64,000 bases of DNA from Ruminococcaceae bacterium UBA3818. GTDB lineage: Bacteria > Bacillota > Clostridia > Oscillospirales > Ruminococcaceae. The notes under the pieces were generated by a model. The model was not told the DNA's origin. It saw only the letters and a list, made by a program, of their open reading frames with translations, and ran no database searches. The translations under genes were made by a program, and so were the position numbers. This document shows positions 56,053 to 63,555 of the stretch, piece after piece. Position 1 is the stretch's first letter; each line of letters starts with the position of its first letter. Where the stretch lies: assembly GCA_002369315.1 (NCBI GenBank), contig DFDW01000030.1, positions 141,974-205,973 on the forward strand. Direction: 5' to 3'.

Positions 56053-56089
56053 AAAACAGGCGTTCCGTCCTGAACGGAACGCCTGTTTT
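56053..56089. terminator. Bidirectional terminator
   Basis: A perfect 16-bp stem (AAAACAGGCGTTCCGT / ACGGAACGCCTGTTTT) with a 5-nt loop, at the left edge of the mobile-element debris. Confidence 0.9.
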
Positions 56090-56194
56090 GTTTGAAAGAT
56101 TGCTGTTGTGCGAAAGAAAGAGATTAGTCTTTCAGCGCAGCCTGCGCCGTACATACCTTGTGTATATAACGATGTACATTTTGAATTAGAGCTG

Positions 56195-56226
56195 TCCGGG
56201 CAGCTCACCGACGCAGGCTGCCCGGA
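56195..56226. repeat. Inverted repeat at the end of the recombinase fragment
   Basis: TCCGGGCAGC and GCTGCCCGGA form a perfect 10-bp inverted repeat spaced by 12 bp, overlapping the stop codon of the recombinase fragment. It may be a remnant transcription terminator or part of an element end. Confidence 0.45.
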
Positions 56227-56588
56227 AAAGGGATGGTGTGCCCCTCCCCATCAGCAAAAGAACCAAAGTGTAATTTACTATCCATGGAGCAGGTCGTGTA
56301 CTTCCTCTGACCGGCTAAATTCAGAAAGGCAACTGTGGGCTGCGGAGAAAAGTCCAAGCACCAGGCAAAGCGGGAATCAGACAGTGGTGTAACCTGTGAA
56401 ACAAAGAGATCAATGAAATCCTCGCTTACCAGACCGTCATGCATTTCAACTGCTTCGCACAACGCTGCCTCAATGGCTTCCATATCCAGGCGTCCGGGAT
56501 TGTAGTCCTCTGAAGCAATTTGAGCTTTGCTCTGACGAAGGGCCTCCATCTGCTGCTGAATTTCTATGGTCCGCTGGAGGAACTTAGG
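56205..56588 (-). pseudogene. C-terminal fragment of a large serine recombinase
   Basis: The frame encodes only the coiled-coil and C-terminal piece typical of large serine recombinases: KFLQRTIEIQQQMEAL, a long charged helix, then GLVSEDFIDLFVSQVTPLSD and RFAWCLDF. The catalytic serine domain and zinc ribbon are absent. The open frame continues upstream without a start codon straight into sequence that codes for a relaxase N-terminus, so it is a deletion product. The identification is by motif shape and is moderate. Confidence 0.55.
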
Positions 56589-56791
56589 GTCTGGCGGTCT
56601 GCGTATTCGGGCGGTGCATGGGACGGCAGGAGAATGTCAGAGCAGATCACGCCGCCCTTGCGGGTGTAGTCGCTGTATTCGCCGTAATACTCGCTATACA
56701 ATCGCTCCCCGGCACGGTAGGCGGCAGAAGCAATAGCGGACTGTCCTGCGCTTCGCTTAGTCTGCGTGACGCTTAGATGAAATAGTGCCAT
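56586..56791 (-). pseudogene. N-terminal fragment of a MobA/MobL (MobQ) relaxase
   Basis: The first ~68 codons of a relaxase: MALFHLSVTQTKRSAGQSAIASAAYRAGERLY is the MobQ opening (given here in two motifs, ALFHLSVTQTKRSAGQS and ASAAYRAGERLY), and DILLPSHAPPEYADRQT is the next conserved block. The sequence then leaves the family at about 56586-56590 and joins the recombinase fragment, running out in a short nonsense tail. The catalytic His triad that lies further along is gone, so the protein cannot nick DNA. Its start overlaps the DUF3847-like gene. Confidence 0.75.
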
Positions 56792-57116
56792 CGGCTTTCA
56801 ACTCCTTTTCTCTGTTTGCTTGGCTGATATGGGTAATCGCCATGTGACGGACGGCTCGCTGGACTTCGGACAGGGAAAAGATGTGTTCCATCAGCTCTGT
56901 CATTTCGGTGCGTGTGAGATCTTTGACCTCCGGGGCAAGGCTCTCAATCGTGCCGCCCAGATTGCAAAGACGATGGGTGCGTTTCTGCCTTTCACCTTTC
57001 TCCAGATACTTCTTTCTGTTCTCAAGACGGTTGAGCTTGTGCTGTTCCTGTGCAAGCTGCGTCTCAGCTCGTTCTTTTTCAGCTCGGAGTTGTTCAAGGG
57101 TTTTCGCTTTTTCCAT
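56757..57116 (-). CDS. DUF3847-like mobile-element protein
   Basis: A 119-residue, highly charged, mostly helical protein (KAKTLEQLRAEKERAETQ coiled coil, then RTHRLCNLGGTIESLAPE). It matches the small DUF3847-type proteins that sit just before MobA/L relaxases on Firmicutes mobilizable and conjugative elements, and may be a relaxase accessory factor. The start at 57116 has a GGAGGTCAAAC site. Its end overlaps the relaxase start by 35 bp. It appears intact, although its partner is broken. Confidence 0.75.
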   Translation of the reverse strand: MEKAKTLEQLRAEKERAETQLAQEQHKLNRLENRKKYLEKGERQKRTHRLCNLGGTIESLAPEVKDLTRTEMTELMEHIFSLSEVQRAVRHMAITHISQANREKELKADGTISSKRHAD

Positions 57117-57151
57117 TCTGTTTGACCTCCTTTTTTGAAAAATGGGGATAA

Positions 57152-57200
57152 AAAAAGACCGTCAACTTTTCGCAGATTGCGACCAGTCAACGGTCTAATT
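57152..57200 (-). terminator. Hairpin upstream of the DUF3847-like gene
   Basis: AGACCGT and ACGGTCT pair across a 27-nt loop that contains further complementary bases, with T/A runs outside. It may end transcripts that arrive from the right. Confidence 0.45.
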
Positions 57201-57390
57201 TTCGGTATTCGGTTTTTTCAAACTTGCTGGCGGCGAACAACAGTTATGTTGTTTGCGGACGGCAAGTCCACAGGGGATAGCCGCATTAGCGGCGCAAGGG
57301 GGTGTAGCCACCTTGACGGAACGAAGTGACGAAACATTCACGGTCGAGCAGTTTTCTTCTGCTGACCGGGAATGAAGCTCCGCAGGACGC
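57201..57390 (-). other. Intergenic part of the mobilization region
   Basis: With the adjacent hairpin and oriT this fills a 352-bp gap without a convincing gene. A minus-strand frame of 65 codons (57392-57195) is open but its product is Ser/Pro/Ala-rich and has no ribosome site, so I do not count it as coding. Confidence 0.35.
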
Positions 57391-57424
57391 ACTACTCTCG
57401 ACAGAGAGTATAGAAGTGCGCCCT
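57391..57424 (+). other. Putative MobQ/IncQ-type origin of transfer (oriT)
   Basis: A perfect 7-bp inverted repeat TACTCTC-GACA-GAGAGTA (57393-57410) is followed after three bases by AAGTGCGCCCT (57414-57424). This is the layout of the RSF1010/IncQ oriT, where an inverted repeat precedes a TAAGTGCGCCCT-like nick region. It lies about 600 bp upstream of the MobQ relaxase fragment, the expected neighbour. Confidence 0.7.
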
Positions 57425-57468
57425 TTAGTTCCTAAAGGGTTTTTATCAGTGCGACAAACTTGAATTGT

Positions 57469-58014
57469 CTAAAATAGTAAAGCCGTACCGCTTACTATTT
57501 TTTCTTTTACTGCTGAAACAGTATCTTTGATTGAATGCGTAGTTGTATCTATAACATTTAATTCATAGATTCCTAAATTGGAAAATTGCTTCCACATTGT
57601 TTCAACTAATTCAATATTTGTTTCTCTGTCTAACTTTGAGCGTTCGATAGCTCGCTTCATAGTTTCTTCTTTACTTGCCCTTAAAACGATATAGTGTACT
57701 TCATAATGCTCTTGAACAATGTTGAGCCACGGCTCTAAAAACCACGGTCCTACAATGCCATCTACAATTACATCATATCCACCACGAGCATATCGCTTCG
57801 CAGCTTCTAAAAACGCTTCAATGACAATCAAATTTTGCTCATTTGATTCTGGCAAATGCGGTGGTATTGCCCCTTTACTCAAATAATGATAAAAGTCATC
57901 TGTGTGCATATGCACAGACTTTTCCAAATCTGATTCTTTTGCAACAGCAGATGCCGTTGTAGTTTTTCCTGTCCCCGGCGCACCTGTGATTACAATAATT
58001 CTACCTTGATTCAT
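57469..58014 (-). CDS. P-loop kinase-like ATPase (copy 1)
   Basis: A 181-residue P-loop protein with Walker A GAPGTGKTT near residues 11-19, a likely catalytic-site motif HMHTDDFYHYL and a later Arg-rich lid segment (MKRAIERSKLDRETN). The size and motifs fit small-molecule kinases of the shikimate/chloramphenicol phosphotransferase-like group. Its substrate is unknown. A second, N-terminally truncated homologue lies at 59572-60057. It is AT-rich and part of the mobile region. Chemical modification of an antibiotic is one possibility given the neighbouring phosphotransferase, but nothing shows it. Confidence 0.75.
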   Translation of the reverse strand: MNQGRIIVITGAPGTGKTTTASAVAKESDLEKSVHMHTDDFYHYLSKGAIPPHLPESNEQNLIVIEAFLEAAKRYARGGYDVIVDGIVGPWFLEPWLNIVQEHYEVHYIVLRASKEETMKRAIERSKLDRETNIELVETMWKQFSNLGIYELNVIDTTTHSIKDTVSAVKEKIVSGTALLF

Positions 58015-58058
58015 CTATATTTTACCTCCACAAATTCCGATTTGTTGATAACTCATTA

Positions 58059-58098
58059 TATCATAAATTTATCCACTATATCATAAATCTATCCACTT
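58059..58098. repeat. Tandem 20-bp repeat
   Basis: Two adjacent 20-bp units of the form TATCATAAATYTATCCACTW (18 of 20 identical), in the AT-rich gap before the kinase gene. Purpose unknown; it could reflect replication slippage. Confidence 0.6.
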
Positions 58099-58134
58099 TT
58101 CAATCTATATCACGCAATTAACTTGGAAAGGAAC

Positions 58135-58163
58135 ACCGCCGAGCAATGGGTTATCTCGGCGGT
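58135..58163 (-). terminator. Hairpin after the truncated pcp gene
   Basis: ACCGCCGAG and CTCGGCGGT pair perfectly around an 11-nt loop. It lies just past the early stop of the truncated pcp gene and has only a weak T run. Confidence 0.5.
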
Positions 58164-58170
58164 CACTCTT

Positions 58171-58590
58171 TTACTCGTTGTCCGCTCCATACGATACCGA
58201 CGACGGAATTCCGTTATCATTTAGATTTTTCTCGATATCCTTCACCGGAAGTGAGGAAAAATACGCTTCTCTTCCCTCTTTTATTATAAGCTCGTGGCAC
58301 GGCTTGTTTCCGGCGTTGTCGGGAATGCGCGCGTCCATTATGTTCACGGCTATCATCTCGGGAGTAATGGCGGCTCTCCCTCCGGCTTGACCTACGCACA
58401 CCACCGCGTCGGGTCTGTATTGCTCCACCGCTTTTTTAAGAACCTCTCCTGCCTTTCCAAACACCGTCGGCACTTCGAGCTTTAAAATTTCCGCGCCTTG
58501 TATTTCGTTTTTCATCATTTTTACGGCTTCTCCCGCAGGATTGATTTTCTCTCCCCCGAACGGGTCAAAGCCTGTGAACAGTATTCTCAT
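58171..58590 (-). pseudogene. pcp: Truncated pyroglutamyl-peptidase I
   Basis: The first ~135 residues of pyrrolidone-carboxylate peptidase are intact: LFTGFDPFGGEKINPA at the start, VCVGQAGGRAAITPE with the catalytic Glu, and GIPSSVSY. The family then continues into a segment with the catalytic Cys and His, but here the frame ends after GADNE. At 139 residues versus about 215, it lacks both and must be inactive. It begins 4 bp after the phosphotransferase gene, so the two were an operon before the 3' end was lost. Confidence 0.85.
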
Positions 58591-58594
58591 TTTA

Positions 58595-59512
58595 TCATGC
58601 CTTTCTTTGTCTGTATTCTCTCAAAATCTCGCGGCACCTGTTTTGAAGCCACTCTGTTGTCTCAGTATCGTTTTCGACAGCGTTTTCGTATATTTCCGTC
58701 AGCCCTATCCGCAGCTCATAGCATAAAATTCGCTCGGTATATCTCGGCAGGTGAGAGTATTTTCTCTCCCAATACGCCGCAGTTTTTTCCATGCACATGA
58801 GCCATGTCCGCCAAAAATACGCGGTCGCGATGTCGTAAAGAAAGTCCCCGTAAGCCGCGCAGTCCCAGTCTATAACGCCACTTATCCTCGATTTTTTGCC
58901 TACGATAACATTATTCGAGCCGAAATCCCCGTGGAACAGCGCTCTTTCTTCCGGGCAATAAGATATAAGCTCACGATATGCCGCGAGAAGCTCGTCGATG
59001 AGTGAGAGGTTAACATAGCTCCTGCTTACCGCCGTCCAGTCTCTCTCGAATACCTCCGCAAGATATTCTCTCCAGCTGTAAAACGGAGCGTTTCCCGTAT
59101 CGCTGTCAAACACGCCGCAGCCGGAAGTGCCTGATATATCGGTTCGCGATATTGCTTCGGTTACATCCGTAATATCGCCGAGCAGTCGCACAACCGTTTC
59201 TTCATCGGAGTCCTCATATGTAATCCCGTCCGCTTTTACGCTGATGCAGAAGTAGTGCGTGCCGTCAAAGTTGCCTGTTTCAACAACCTCTGGAATAGGA
59301 ACTCTATCCGAGCGGAAGTGCTCATAGGCGTATTTGTCTTTTTTGAAGCCTTCCATATTTGAATTTATGCGCACGACATATTCTCTGCCGCCACGCGAAA
59401 ACCAATACGCCTGTGACTCCTGCCCTTCTTTTATCGGAAAAAGCCTTATATCCTCACCGTACTTTCGGCTTAAAAACTCTGTGATGCTTTCTTTTGAATA
59501 ATCGCTTTTCAT
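58595..59512 (-). CDS. Aminoglycoside phosphotransferase, hygromycin B phosphotransferase-like
   Basis: A 305-residue APH-fold kinase. The catalytic loop is LFHGDFGSNNVIV and the metal-binding Asp lies in GVIDWDCAAYGD. It follows the order of APH(4)-Ia (Hph) closely: GQESQAYWF, VVRINSNMEGFKKDKY, PIPEVVETG, then TAYFWRTWLMCMEK and LRIGLTEIYENAV near the end. That pattern of shared blocks is much stronger than a generic APH match, so inactivation of hygromycin or a related aminocyclitol is a fair inference, not a demonstrated fact. AAAGGAGAG precedes the ATG at 59512. It lies between two kinase copies on the mobile region. Confidence 0.85.
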   Translation of the reverse strand: MKSDYSKESITEFLSRKYGEDIRLFPIKEGQESQAYWFSRGGREYVVRINSNMEGFKKDKYAYEHFRSDRVPIPEVVETGNFDGTHYFCISVKADGITYEDSDEETVVRLLGDITDVTEAISRTDISGTSGCGVFDSDTGNAPFYSWREYLAEVFERDWTAVSRSYVNLSLIDELLAAYRELISYCPEERALFHGDFGSNNVIVGKKSRISGVIDWDCAAYGDFLYDIATAYFWRTWLMCMEKTAAYWERKYSHLPRYTERILCYELRIGLTEIYENAVENDTETTEWLQNRCREILREYRQRKA

Positions 59513-59571
59513 GTTCCGCTCTCTCCTTTAGCTCTGTCTGAGGATAATATACCACAAAAAAGCAAAAAAAT

Positions 59572-60057
59572 CTAAGACAACAACGCTGCCCTACTTGCGA
59601 TTTTTTCTTGTACTGCGGAAACAGTTTCTTGAATGGAATAAGTGGTCGTATCTATAACATTCGATTCATATATTCCCAGATTGCAAAATTGCTCCCACAT
59701 GGTTTCTACTAATTCAACATTTGTTTTTCTGTCTAATTTTGAGCGCTCCACAGCTCGCTTCATAGTTTCTTCTTTACTGGCCCTTAAAACAATATAGTGT
59801 ACTTCATAATCTTCTCGAACAAGGGCTCTCCATGGTTCTAAAAACCACGGCCCTACAATTCCATCTACAATTACATCATATCCACCGCGGGCATAGCGCT
59901 TTGCAGCTTCTAAAAAGGCTTCAATAACAACTAAATTTTGTTCGTTGGACTCTGGTAAATGCGGCGGTATTGCTCCTTTGCTTAAATAATGGAAAAAGTC
60001 GTCTGTGTGCATATGCACAGACTTTTCCAAATCTGATTCTTTTGCAACAGCAGATGC
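59572..60057 (-). pseudogene. P-loop kinase-like ATPase (copy 2, decapitated)
   Basis: Homologous to the gene at 57469-58014 over all but its first ~23 codons; the proteins are clearly alike and the DNA differs at many sites, so this is an older duplication or separate acquisition. The Walker A loop is missing because the 5' end is fused at about 60057 to a different gene. The 56 bp next to the break (60002-60057) are identical to 57899-57954 in copy 1, unlike the rest. Without the P-loop it cannot bind ATP. Confidence 0.8.
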
Positions 60058-60317
60058 TTTCTTTTAGGCTTGAAGTCGAGGACATGGCCCTCGATCACAT
60101 GGGCATACCGCTTGATTTTGATTTCCCGGCGCTGCTGACTCAGGAGAGCGGCCTGATACCCGTCCTCTGTGAGAAACAGCCGCATTTCATCACCGGGGCT
60201 ACCGTAAGAACTGGGACGCTGAACGGAAAACTCGATCATCCAGCGGGTGTTATCCTGAAAACGCTCTACGGCAAGAATGTTGTGCCCTTTCAGCTCACGG
60301 GCTGAAATATCCCTCAT
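60058..60317 (-). pseudogene. Mobile-element accessory protein (DUF5720-like), 3' end lost
   Basis: The frame opens with MRDISARELKGHNILAVERF, continues through FSVQRPSSYGSPGDEMRLF and a basic stretch IKIKRYAHVIEGHVLDF KPKRK, then enters kinase DNA in another frame and stops at 59982. The first ~87 residues look like a small protein often encoded after parB on Firmicutes integrative elements; I recall it as DUF5720 but am unsure. It starts 12 bp after parB with AAAGGAG, so it belongs to the partition operon. The tail after about residue 87 is foreign. Confidence 0.6.
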
Positions 60318-60329
60318 AGGCGGCTCCTT

Positions 60330-61265
60330 TCATCGTTCCTGGTCTCTCTGGCGCTTCTTCTGCCACGCCTCCAGCAGCTTGATAATGGTTTCCTGCATCC
60401 GCTGGGGCGTGTAACTCTTGGGAAAATACTTCCGCAGGGTGTCGGAGGTGAAAGTCACCCGGTCCAGATCGCTTTTCTTTTCCTCGCCCATGATGACGCG
60501 CATCATATCGAGGGTCAGATGTCCCTCCTGGCTGTATCTCTTGAGCCGCTGGGCCTGGGAAAGAGAGGGGGTAGACTGTTCGCTGTCCATCGCGTCCAGC
60601 AAATCCCGCTGTTCCTCTTTTTTGAGGAAAGACAGCTCATAAGCCGGATTGAGTGCGATTTTCCGTTCATCAATCATATCCAGCAGTTCGGGAATCAGTT
60701 CTGTCAGGCGGATATAGCGTTGAATTTGATTTCGGCTCTGACCAACTTGCTCGGCCAAAATATCCCGTGACTTCTTTCCATCCGACTTGTGCCCAACTTG
60801 GGCACAAGTTAAATCGGACCGTTCCCCTTGGTGCTTCATAGCCTCTAGCTTCATCTTGTAGGCAAAGGCTCTCTCGCTGGGAAGCAGGCTTTCCCGCTGC
60901 AAGTTGCTGTCCACCATGATGATGGTGGCGGCATCATCGTCCAGGTCGCGGACAATGACCGGCATGGTTTCTTTCTCGGCCAGTTCACTGGCCCGGTGCC
61001 GCCTGTGACCGGCTACCAGCTCATAGCCACCCTCCGGGTCCAGGCGAGCAATCGCCGGAACCAGAACACCGTACTGCCGAACACTGTTGGTGGTCTCCAT
61101 CATGGCTTCGTCATCCTTGACTTTGAAGGGATGGTTCTTGAAAGGATGCAGTTCAGACAGCGGGATTTCCCGTACCTTCTCCAGCTTGGCATCCTGGCGG
61201 CTTTCTTCGGTGGAAAACAAGTCATCGTATGGAGCAAGCTCTACTTTTTTCGCGCTGCTTTTCAA
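60330..61265 (-). CDS. parB: ParB/RepB/Spo0J family partition protein
   Basis: A 311-residue DNA-binding partner of the upstream ParA. The N-terminal ParB/sulfiredoxin-like CTP-binding domain shows VAGHRRHRASE and DSNLQRESLLPSERAFAYK; a helix-turn-helix follows (ILAEQVGQSRNQIQRYIRL). The C-terminal part is a charged dimerisation region. Its start lies inside the end of parA (44-bp overlap), so they are coupled. This kind of ParB is common on conjugative and mobilizable elements of Firmicutes rather than the chromosome's own Spo0J. Confidence 0.92.
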   Translation of the reverse strand: MKSSAKKVELAPYDDLFSTEESRQDAKLEKVREIPLSELHPFKNHPFKVKDDEAMMETTNSVRQYGVLVPAIARLDPEGGYELVAGHRRHRASELAEKETMPVIVRDLDDDAATIIMVDSNLQRESLLPSERAFAYKMKLEAMKHQGERSDLTCAQVGHKSDGKKSRDILAEQVGQSRNQIQRYIRLTELIPELLDMIDERKIALNPAYELSFLKKEEQRDLLDAMDSEQSTPSLSQAQRLKRYSQEGHLTLDMMRVIMGEEKKSDLDRVTFTSDTLRKYFPKSYTPQRMQETIIKLLEAWQKKRQRDQER

Positions 61266-62043
61266 GTTTTATCACCTCCTGGGTCAGATTCTTGTAACCC
61301 TCGGCCACTTTGCCTTTGGGGTCATGGGCAAAAATACTTTTGCCCTCGGCACTGATTTCCTTTGCCCGGACGGAATGGGGAATCTCAGTTCCGAACACTT
61401 TGATTTTGCTGCCGTAGGTTTCTCGCAGCAGAGCCGCAATCTCCTTGGCAAAGTTGGTGCGGTTGTCCACCATCGTCAGCAGGATACCGTCGATCTGGAG
61501 CTTGGGGTTAATCTGCCGCTTCACCTTGTTTACGGTCTGGAGCAGCTGTTCCAAGCCCTTGGCGGGCAGATACTCCGCCTGGACGGGGATTATTACCCTG
61601 TTGGCAGCAGCCAACGCATTGATCGTAAGCATCCCCAAGGAGGGCTGACAGTCAATCAGGATATGGGAATACTGTCCCTTGAGGGTGTCCAGATACTGCC
61701 GCAGGATTGTCTCTCGGCTCATGGCGTTCACCAGAGAGACCTCCATGCCGGAGAGCTGGATGTCAGCGGGCATCAGGTCAACGCCCTCCGGGTGATGCAG
61801 GATACCCTCGCCGGGGCTCAGCGGCTCGTCCATCAGGATACGGCCCATCGCGTAGGACAGGGTAAAGGGTAGCTTGTCCGGCTGGGGGTGGCCCAGGCTG
61901 ATGGTCAGACTTCCTTGCGGGTCCCCGTCGATCAGCAGCACTTTCTTCCCGGCCTGTGCCAGCCCGATACCCAGGTTTGCGCAGGTGGTTGTCTTGCCAA
62001 CGCCGCCTTTCTGGTTGGCGATGGCGATAATTTGTGTGTTCAT
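61222..62043 (-). CDS. parA: ParA family partition ATPase
   Basis: A 273-residue Walker-type ATPase for segregation or maintenance of the element. The deviant Walker A is NQKGGVGKTTTC, the A' motif LLIDGDPQGSLT, and Walker B HILIDCQPSLG. It is of the short type that lacks an N-terminal helix-turn-helix (type Ib / Soj-like). AGGAGG lies 8 bases before the ATG at 62043. It is first in the order parA-parB-accessory gene, behind a 450-bp leader region. Confidence 0.94.
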   Translation of the reverse strand: MNTQIIAIANQKGGVGKTTTCANLGIGLAQAGKKVLLIDGDPQGSLTISLGHPQPDKLPFTLSYAMGRILMDEPLSPGEGILHHPEGVDLMPADIQLSGMEVSLVNAMSRETILRQYLDTLKGQYSHILIDCQPSLGMLTINALAAANRVIIPVQAEYLPAKGLEQLLQTVNKVKRQINPKLQIDGILLTMVDNRTNFAKEIAALLRETYGSKIKVFGTEIPHSVRAKEISAEGKSIFAHDPKGKVAEGYKNLTQEVIKLEKQREKSRACSIR

Positions 62044-62493
62044 TTCAGTTTCCTCCTGTGTCTTGAACAGAAGATGGAATGTAAGGAGGGTAAACTACCC
62101 CCTTGGGTTTTCTTAAAATCAAGAACATTTCGGCATCCTTTTGATTTAGGATTCATTTATCACGGTTCTGTACCGGACACTCCCATTGCCTGCGACGCTT
62201 TTAACGCTCGGACTGTGGCTGAGTGTAAGTTTTCCCCCTGTCCCTGGATCGTGGCCTCAAGTTATCAAGCTCTTTACCGGCGATAGGGAAGTCGCTCGAC
62301 CCGTAGGCGTCATGGCGTATCACCGGAGTGGCTCTCCGAGGGACGGTTGTACCTGATGTTCTTCTGAATTTTCAAGGTCCATGAGATGTAACTCTCACTT
62401 GTAGGCCACGGCAGAGGCCGTTTGTTGCGCAAAAAATAAAAAAAGGAGCAGAAAAATTTTCTGCTCCCTGTTGTGACAAGGTATAATGACCTT
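62044..62493 (-). other. Long leader/intergenic region upstream of parA
   Basis: No convincing gene was found in these 450 bp. On the minus strand there is a 20-codon frame (62382-62320, beginning MDLENSEEHQ) and a longer open frame without a start that contains RHDAYGSSDFPIAGK. The sequence is GC-rich in the middle with several short self-complementary stretches, so a structured leader RNA or small RNA is possible. The promoter was not located. Confidence 0.4.
62431..62467 (-). terminator. Terminator after the second parB gene
   Basis: GGAGCAGAAAA and TTTTCTGCTCC form a perfect 11-bp stem with a 1-nt centre, followed on the minus strand by a long T-rich run. Confidence 0.85.
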
Positions 62494-63354
62494 TTATTGT
62501 GTGTAGCCACGCTTTTTACTCCAATTCCTAATCAACAGTAAAATCGTGTTGTGTATCTGTTCACTATTGTAATGCGAGGGGAAATACTGCTTGATTTCTT
62601 CTTCAACAATCATCGGCTCTCTCTGGTTTGGTTTCTTTTCCGATAAGATAGAAACCAAGTAATCTTCTGTGAAGTCTGATTCACTGGCCTTTTCTCGGAT
62701 GGCTTTTGCCTGAGAAATAGATGGGGTTGCTTTTAGTGCTACCATCACCTTATATAGTAGCTTTTGTTGCTTCTTGTCCAAGTAGGAAATAGATACTGCT
62801 GGATTCAATGCGATTTTTCGATTATCAACCATTTCAAGAATTTCTGGTATCAATTCAGTAAGACGGATATAGCGAGAAATTTGGTTGCGACTTTGACCGA
62901 CTTGTTCAGCAATTAACTCTCTGGATTCTTTTCCGACACACTTCCGCCCAAGTTGGGCGGAAGTAAATCCTTTACGCCCCTGATGGCTCATAGCTGCCAA
63001 CTTCATTTTGTATGCAAAGGCTCTTTCACTTGGGAGAATCGTCTCACGCTGAAGGTTTGCATCTACCATGTTTACAACTGCCTCATCATCCGTCATAGAC
63101 CGGACTAAAACAGGCATCTCAGAGTAACCCAATACTTCACAAGCCGCTTTGCGTCGATGACCAGAAATTAGTTCATAGCATTCCTCACCAATCTGGCGAG
63201 CCACCGCTGGATGAATTACACCGTGAATTTCAATGCTCTCAACAAGATGCCGAAATTCCTCATCGTCTCGTACCTGAAAGGGATGATTCTTAAATGGCTT
63301 CAGTTGTTCCAAGGGAATGTTTTTTACTGCTTGCCTTTGATCGTCTCGTCCCAT
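62494..63354 (-). CDS. Second ParB/RepB/Spo0J family protein
   Basis: A 286-residue paralogue of the ParB at 60330-61265 with the same domain order: PLEQLKPFKNHPFQVRDDEE, ISGHRRKAACE, DANLQRETILPSERAFAYK and LIAEQVGQSRNQISRYIRL. Its DNA is more AT-rich than the other copy and the C-terminal third differs. It lies upstream of parA rather than after it. Two ParB-like proteins around one ParA suggest either two merged elements or one acting as a transcription regulator. It ends in its own terminator. Confidence 0.9.
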   Translation of the reverse strand: MGRDDQRQAVKNIPLEQLKPFKNHPFQVRDDEEFRHLVESIEIHGVIHPAVARQIGEECYELISGHRRKAACEVLGYSEMPVLVRSMTDDEAVVNMVDANLQRETILPSERAFAYKMKLAAMSHQGRKGFTSAQLGRKCVGKESRELIAEQVGQSRNQISRYIRLTELIPEILEMVDNRKIALNPAVSISYLDKKQQKLLYKVMVALKATPSISQAKAIREKASESDFTEDYLVSILSEKKPNQREPMIVEEEIKQYFPSHYNSEQIHNTILLLIRNWSKKRGYTQ

Positions 63355-63555
63355 AATGGCCCCCTTTACTGAAAGCTGAATTCGTCCAAAATTACGGAAC
63401 TGGCTGCTGTGAAAATAGCAGCGAGCATGGACAAAATGTATTTTTGAAATCAGAATACATTTTTGCGTTCCCGTTTAGATTTGTACAAACAGCCCAAAAT
63501 AACAATAAAAACCCCCGCACATTGCCCAATTGGGAATGTACGGGGGTTTTGGCGA
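63355..63555. other. Intergenic region upstream of the second parB
   Basis: Holds the presumed promoter and leader of the second parB gene. A 10-bp perfect hairpin (AAAATGTATT at 63433-63442 with AATACATTTT at 63454-63463) and the terminator at 63507-63550 are the only structures seen; no gene was found. Confidence 0.5.
63507..63550. terminator. Bidirectional terminator at the island edge
   Basis: AAAACCCCCG and CGGGGGTTTT form the outer stem, with ACATT/AATGT and CCCAATTGGG pairing inside. It separates the mobile region from ppdK. Confidence 0.85.

Noticed and set aside
57195..57392. 65-codon frame in the mobilization region
   Set aside because: No ribosome site, odd low-complexity composition and overlap with the oriT region; not supported as a gene.
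57469..58014. Zeta-toxin or chloramphenicol phosphotransferase
   Set aside because: The P-loop and size are compatible, but no antitoxin gene or diagnostic substrate motifs could be seen, so only a general kinase-like call was kept.
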